A stretch of 10,632 nt of DNA from CAZNPU01 sp964575335 (GTDB lineage: Bacteria; Planctomycetota; Phycisphaerae; Phycisphaerales; SM1A02): contig CAZNPU010000047.1 of assembly GCA_964575335.1 (NCBI GenBank), positions 1 to 10,632 on the forward strand, read 5' to 3'. Below are positions 9,059 through 10,632 of this stretch, piece by piece. The position numbers and the translations under genes were made by a program. Numbering within the stretch: the first letter of the stretch is position 1; the number at the start of each line of letters is the position of its first letter. Under the pieces are notes generated by a model that had not been told where the DNA came from, searched no databases, and saw nothing but the letters and a program-made list of their open reading frames with translations.

Positions 9059-9193
9059 TGCGGGTTCTGGTACGAGAATACAGTTCGAGGTCGTATCGAT
9101 GGGTGGTCGGAGAGTGCTGCAGCAGGCGTGCGGTGCGGAACCGGGACAAGCGCGATTACGAACCAGCACCCGGTCTGCACCTGGTCCTGCTGG

Positions 9194-9217
9194 ATGGATG
9201 GCCAACCCCCCATCCAT
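9194..9217. repeat. 8-base stem-loop in the hppA leader
   Basis: ATGGATGG (9194-9201) and CCATCCAT (9210-9217) form a perfect 8-base stem with an 8-base loop. It sits directly next to the repeat block, about 136 bases upstream of the hppA start. If transcription begins within the repeats, this would be near the 5' end of the mRNA. Confidence 0.5.
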
Positions 9218-9291
9218 TTCAGGCGGCGGGATTGTACAGATTTCAGGTTGGCGGGGCGGATTGTACAGATTTCAAGCGGCGGATTGTATCG
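9217..9291. repeat. Three direct repeats containing GGATTGTACAGATTTCA
   Basis: Copies lie at 9217-9240, 9241-9269 and 9270-9291, each starting TTTCA(G/A) and ending in a GATTGTAC(AGA) or GATTGTAT(CG) core. The middle copy has about five extra bases. On the minus strand the cores read TACAATCC at 9288-9283, 9265-9260 and 9236-9231, resembling -10 boxes pointing toward hppA, but no -35 box sits at a suitable distance. They may be binding sites for a regulator of hppA or tandem promoter elements. Confidence 0.6.
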
Positions 9292-9396
9292 CCCAAACAT
9301 TTATTGAATGTCTGCATACGAAAAATTCAGCCATCACCCCGGACGGCAAGTCCCATATGCCAGGTTGGCCGGCATCTTAGCCGCTACCGCTCACCG

Positions 9397-9418
9397 TTGC
9401 TTTTATTGTGGGTACAAT
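9397..9418 (+). promoter_or_regulatory. Promoter candidate for the riboswitch-terC transcript
   Basis: TACAAT at 9413-9418 is a good -10 box, and the start of the riboswitch lies about 15 bases downstream, as expected. TTGCTT at 9397-9402 is too close for a normal -35 (10-base spacing) and the hexamer at 17-base spacing (CTCACC) is poor. The call therefore rests on the -10 box and position. Confidence 0.45.
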
Positions 9419-9430
9419 GGAAAATGCTAA

Positions 9431-9555
9431 CCCCGCGATGGGGAGTAGCCGCCCGTTGAAACGGGTGCGTTCGTCGTCAATACGGTTGTTCTCCGAACAG
9501 CCCGGCGACGCAGGATGAGCCAGTCCGCCTCATCCCCGGCGAGACCTTCGCAACC
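9431..9555 (+). ncRNA. yybP-ykoY manganese riboswitch
   Basis: The two conserved sequences of this riboswitch class are present: GGGGAGTAGC (9440-9449) on the 5' side and CCGGCGAGACC (9536-9546) on the 3' side. The closing helix P1 pairs GCGATGG (9435-9441) with CCTTCGC (9545-9551), with one U-U mismatch. Internal helices are CCCGT-TGAA-ACGGG (9453-9466), CGTCG (9472-9476) with CGACG (9506-9510), an 8-base stem GGTTGTTC/GAACAGCC (9484-9491 and 9495-9502), and GGATGAG/CTCATCC (9513-9519 and 9529-9535). The class senses Mn2+ and switches on exporters such as MntP, YoaB-type and TerC/Alx proteins. The next gene is a TerC-family protein, which independently supports the call. About 70 bases of expression platform follow. 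No clear terminator is seen there, so control of translation is likely but not shown. Confidence 0.93.
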
Positions 9556-9622
9556 GGCAGCCGCTGATCACGGCGCGCTGCGCGGTTTGATGTGCTCTCG
9601 CTGACGACTCGGACTCATCCCA

Positions 9623-10632
9623 ATGCATACCACGCTTCTGGCTTTCATGTTGGATTCAACCGTTTCGCCGTGGGTTTACGTCGGCTTCATCGCCGTCGTG
9701 CTCGGCCTGCTTGCGCTGGACCTCGGCGTGTTTCATCGCAAAGCCCACGCGCCGTCCATGCGCGAAGCGATCGGCTGGACCGTGCTGTGGGTGGTAGTCG
9801 CGCTCATATTTGGCGGCGCGGTCATCTACCTCTACGAGCACCAGATCATGGGGCTGGGCAGCGCGGTGCCCGTGATCGGCTTACCGGACCAGACCGTTGT
9901 CGTCGGGGGAACGGAAGCCGGCCGCACCTATCTGACCGCGTACATCCTCGAGAAATCACTCTCGATGGACAATGTGTTCGTCATCGCGATGATCTTCGCC
10001 TCGCTGGGCATTCCCGCGGCGTATCAGCATCGCGTACTTTTCTGGGGGATCATCGGCGCGCTGGTGCTGCGCGGGTTGATGATCGTCGTCGGGGCTACGC
10101 TCATCGCCACCTTCGCATGGACGGTGTACGCCTTTGGCGCCGTTCTCATCGTCTCGGCGATCAAGATGGCGCTTTCCAAAGACGACGTGCAGGATGTTGA
10201 ATCGAACCGACTGGTCCAGCTGATGAGCCGGCTGCTGCCGATCAGCAAAGAGCTTGACGGGCAAAAGCTGGTGTCGAAAGTCAGTGGGAAGTGGCACGGC
10301 ACGCCTTTGCTGGTCGCCCTGGTGGTGGTTGAAGCTGCGGATGTGATGTTTGCGGTGGATTCCATCCCCGCCGTCTTTGCGATCACGGCTGATCCGTTCA
10401 TCGTGTTCACCTCGAACATCATGGCCATTCTGGGCCTGCGGTCGCTCTACTTCTGCCTCGCAGCGGCGATGCGGCACTTCAAGTTCCTCAAAACCGCGCT
10501 GATCGGGGTGCTGCTGTTCGTCGGCGTGAAGATGATGCTGGTGCACACGCCATGGAAGATCGACGCGACCATTGCGCTGAGCGTGGTTCTCGGTCTGCTG
10601 GCGTCCGGCATTGCCGCTTCGGTGCTGGTCGG
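9623..10632 (+). CDS. TerC/Alx-family integral membrane protein (partial, probable Mn2+ exporter)
   Basis: 336 residues are visible and the gene continues past the window. Two family signatures are clear: LEKSLSMDNVFVIAMIF (Glu110, Asp116) and VVVEAADVMFAVDSIPAVFA (Glu237, Asp240, Asp246). These acidic residues in membrane helices are the expected cation-binding positions of TerC/Alx/YkoY proteins. About eight or nine hydrophobic helices are visible, starting at residues 17-36 and 50-70, with a polar cytoplasmic-type loop at 184-225. ATG 9623 is chosen as the first start after the in-frame TGA at 9602. ATG 9647 is an alternative, and neither has a Shine-Dalgarno site. The manganese riboswitch just upstream points to Mn2+ efflux, or metal loading of exported proteins, rather than tellurite resistance itself. 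It is divergent from hppA. Confidence 0.93.
   Translation, partial: MHTTLLAFMLDSTVSPWVYVGFIAVVLGLLALDLGVFHRKAHAPSMREAIGWTVLWVVVALIFGGAVIYLYEHQIMGLGSAVPVIGLPDQTVVVGGTEAGRTYLTAYILEKSLSMDNVFVIAMIFASLGIPAAYQHRVLFWGIIGALVLRGLMIVVGATLIATFAWTVYAFGAVLIVSAIKMALSKDDVQDVESNRLVQLMSRLLPISKELDGQKLVSKVSGKWHGTPLLVALVVVEAADVMFAVDSIPAVFAITADPFIVFTSNIMAILGLRSLYFCLAAAMRHFKFLKTALIGVLLFVGVKMMLVHTPWKIDATIALSVVLGLLASGIAASVLV

Larger units (their letters stand above)
9059..9412. other. Divergent control region between hppA and terC
   Basis: There is no gene on either strand. From the hppA side outwards it has a leader of more than 130 bases without a Shine-Dalgarno site, a hairpin at 9194-9217 and three copies of a TGTACAAT-bearing repeat (9217-9291). 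About 100 bases without recognisable features follow, up to the terC promoter candidate. Confidence 0.5.

Noticed and set aside
9231..9288. Tandem sigma-70 promoters for hppA
   Set aside because: The TACAAT words are good -10 boxes, but no -35-like hexamer lies 16-18 bases upstream of any of them. TTGAAA is only 4 bases away from one. Called as repeats only.
9592..10200. 202-residue plus-strand frame near the right end
   Set aside because: It is out of frame with the TerC-family protein, whose signatures (EKSLSMDNVF and FAVDSIPA) are in the frame starting at 9623.

Overview
The window looks like chromosomal DNA of a planctomycete-type bacterium, most likely from the Phycisphaerae or a relative. 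This is an inference from protein character, not from a marker gene. The signs are a secreted protein whose C-terminus resembles planctomycetal cytochrome-c-like domains, a divergent membrane pyrophosphatase, weak or absent Shine-Dalgarno sequences in front of most genes, and many hairpin-type intergenic repeats of the kind common in large planctomycete genomes. No rRNA, tRNA, CRISPR array or complete insertion sequence is visible.

Layout. (1) Positions 1-309 are non-coding. They hold a hairpin-ended repeat cassette (32-169) next to the 3' end of the first gene. (2) 310-1302, minus strand: a sugar phosphate isomerase/epimerase of the xylose-isomerase-like TIM-barrel group. (3) 1434-2924, plus strand: a divergently transcribed secreted protein with two small beta-rich repeats, a TPR-like helical part and a C-terminal cytochrome-c-like part with a CX4CH motif. 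(4) 3218-5254, plus strand: a large Ala/Gln-rich coiled-coil protein with a lipoprotein-like leader, followed by a good intrinsic terminator at 5287-5318. (5) 5387-5806, plus strand: a small three-helix membrane protein with a strong ribosome binding site. (6) 5807-6526: a 720-base gap between convergent genes, filled with unrelated repeats. These are a 16-base palindrome over the stop codon, a GGGTGGGT stem-loop, a six-unit 21-base tandem array, a purine/pyrimidine inverted repeat and a GC-rich palindrome. (7) 6527-9058, minus strand: a divergent proton-pumping membrane pyrophosphatase (hppA type). (8) 9059-9622: a divergent control region. On the hppA side it has a leader hairpin and three copies of a TGTACAAT-containing repeat. 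On the other side it has a promoter candidate and a clear yybP-ykoY manganese riboswitch. (9) 9623 to the window end, plus strand: a TerC/Alx-family membrane protein that runs off the window.

The best-supported regulatory unit is the riboswitch with the terC-family gene. Mn2+ binding to the leader should raise expression of a Mn2+ exporter-like protein, matching the E. coli alx and Bacillus yybP/ykoY systems. The pyrophosphatase keeps nearly all catalytic residues but departs from canonical enzymes in the loop after the first catalytic aspartates and has a long insertion before the GNT motif. That fits the group of evolutionarily divergent, K+-independent H+-pyrophosphatases. I found no clear new multi-gene system. 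The most unusual items are the 21-base array, the hairpin-ended cassette, the hppA upstream repeats and the CX4CH protein.
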